Shown here: positions 26,327 to 27,014 of the stretch, piece after piece
Layout of the letters: every line of letters begins with the position of its first letter
How positions within the stretch are numbered: position 1 is the first letter of the stretch
Assembly: GCA_030374735.1 (NCBI GenBank)
Contig: JASCIV010000272.1
Coordinates: forward strand, 1 to 27,014
From: Gracilaria caudata
Taxonomy: Eukaryota > Rhodophyta > Florideophyceae > Gracilariales > Gracilariaceae
Reading direction: 5' to 3'
Length of the DNA stretch: 27,014 nt
Made by a program: the position numbers and the translations under genes
Notes under the pieces: generated by a model
The model's database searches: none
Seen by the model: the letters and a program-made list of their open reading frames with translations, nothing else
Told to the model about the DNA's origin: nothing

Positions 26327-26936
26327 ATGCCTTCCCGTGTCCGTCTCTCTTTCAAGCAAAAGCAGGATATACGAAATGAGCACAATCGAAGAACTGTAGA
26401 GGGTCTAAGAACTGATCAGCACGATCTCGCGGAGTGGGCTAAGAAAACGTTTAAGCTTTCCAAAGCTCCTGGCCAGGCCACTATATCTCGCATTCTGAAG
26501 GAGGAAAACCAGGACAATGCATCCTCCGCTCGTTATCGAAACCGCACAGGTGCCTATCCTGAGTTTGAAAAAGCTCTCCTTGAATGGATATTAGCTCAAT
26601 TTTCTTCTCGCATTGCTATCAATGGCCCAATGATAATTGAAGCGGGTAGGCGTATAATCGAAACAATGAATGCCTCTCTCGACGCAGAAAAGAAAATCAA
26701 ACTGTCTCTAAGTAACGGGTGGCTTTATAATTTTCAGAAGCGTCACAATCTGCGATCGTTTAAATCTCATGGAGAAAGTGGTGATGCCGATGACGAAGCA
26801 ATCCAGGCAAATTTAGAATCTCTAAGGGGCAAAGTGGAGAGCTATGCTATTGAAGACCGATACAATGCGGATGAATTTGGGTTGTTTTATTGCATGGCTC
26901 CGGATCGTACGATTGCTCAAGAACGTCTAGATGGGC
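26327..26936 (+). pseudogene. pogo/Tigger-type transposase, 5' part, disrupted
   Basis: N-terminal two-fifths of a pogo-superfamily transposase (CENP-B-like). ATG 26327 begins MPSRVRLSFKQKQDIRN, a psq-type helix-turn-helix ending ATISRILKE. A second CENP-B-type DNA-binding helix-turn-helix follows (FEKALLEWILAQF through NGWLYNFQKRHNLRSFKSHGESGDAD). The DDE nuclease starts at YNADEFGLFYCMAPDRT, where the first catalytic Asp normally sits in a DET motif, and continues to QERLDG. There the homology stops abruptly at a 14-T run; the frame then reads FFFFQSNAVYL and ends. The rest of the DDE domain is missing from the window. The break looks like an insertion rather than a point mutation. The upstream TTG is not a credible start. 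Confidence 0.85.
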
Positions 26937-27014
26937 TTTTTTTTTTTTTTCAATCAAACGCAGTTTATTTATAGTGTTCTCAATGTCCCATGTAGAGCAG
27001 CAGAGTAACACATT
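26937..27014 (-). mobile_element. Possible antisense retrocopy 3' end inserted in the pogo transposase
   Basis: The T-run 26937-26950 read on the minus strand is a 14-A tail. It is preceded, 13 nt upstream, by AATAAA (plus-strand TTTATT, 26964-26969). An A-tail just after a polyadenylation signal is the signature of a reverse-transcribed mRNA or LINE/SINE 3' end. Only 64 bp of body lie in the window, so the source cannot be identified. Alternatively, T-run slippage next to unrelated DNA. Confidence 0.5.

Noticed and set aside
1..27014. CRISPR arrays, rRNA, tRNA genes
   Set aside because: No regularly spaced direct repeats, rRNA-like blocks or convincing tRNA box/cloverleaf patterns were seen by eye. 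A tRNAscan-SE run would settle the tRNA question.

Overview
The window looks like nuclear DNA from an intron-poor eukaryote. Every gene I can support is one uninterrupted ATG-to-stop frame. TATA-like boxes lie about 90-120 bp upstream of several starts, and AATAAA-type polyadenylation signals lie 3' of several genes. The genes include a eukaryotic-type nitrate reductase homologue, a synaptic-vesicle-2/SVOP-like transporter, N-glycosylated Cys-rich membrane and secreted proteins, and decayed Harbinger-type and pogo-type transposons. Compact single-exon genes between AT-rich transposon-littered spacers, plus nitrate assimilation machinery, fit a florideophyte red alga best. An oomycete or other alga is not excluded. 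The organism call is inference.

Layout. 1-1.3 kb: a PIF/Harbinger-type transposase pseudogene. 1.3-2.9 kb: AT-rich spacer with a dense cluster of palindromes (2.56-2.68 kb). 3.3-5.0 kb: a GC-rich transporter gene (+), then a GA microsatellite. 5.8-7.7 kb: a group II PLP-dependent decarboxylase (-). 7.7-10.2 kb: spacer with two hairpin elements and short coding-like scraps. 10.3-11.7 kb: a type II membrane protein with repeated Kazal-like domains (+). 12.6-13.3 kb (-) and 15.4-16.1 kb (+): two head-to-head paralogues of a small secreted protein. 16.6 kb: a near-perfect 63-bp hairpin. 17.0-19.6 kb: a nitrate-reductase-like gene (+). 19.8-22.4 kb: two tandem paralogous two-pass membrane proteins (-). 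22.8 kb: another long palindrome. 23.6-24.3 kb: a small secreted Pro/Ser-rich protein (+). 24.3-26.3 kb: AT-rich spacer. 26.3 kb to the end: a pogo/Tigger-type transposase broken by what looks like an antisense retrocopy.

The genes do not form an obvious pathway; eukaryotic neighbours need not. The most interesting object is the nitrate-reductase-like protein. It keeps the molybdopterin-domain and FAD/NADH-domain frameworks, but the molybdenum-ligating Cys position is Ser and the whole cytochrome b5 heme domain is replaced by a low-complexity linker. Its first in-frame ATG creates an MGGCVS acylation-type N-terminus. If these features are real, it is not an ordinary nitrate reductase. The second theme is lineage-specific surface and secreted protein families expanding by local duplication: 8-Cys Kazal-like repeats, the head-to-head secreted pair and the tandem membrane pair.
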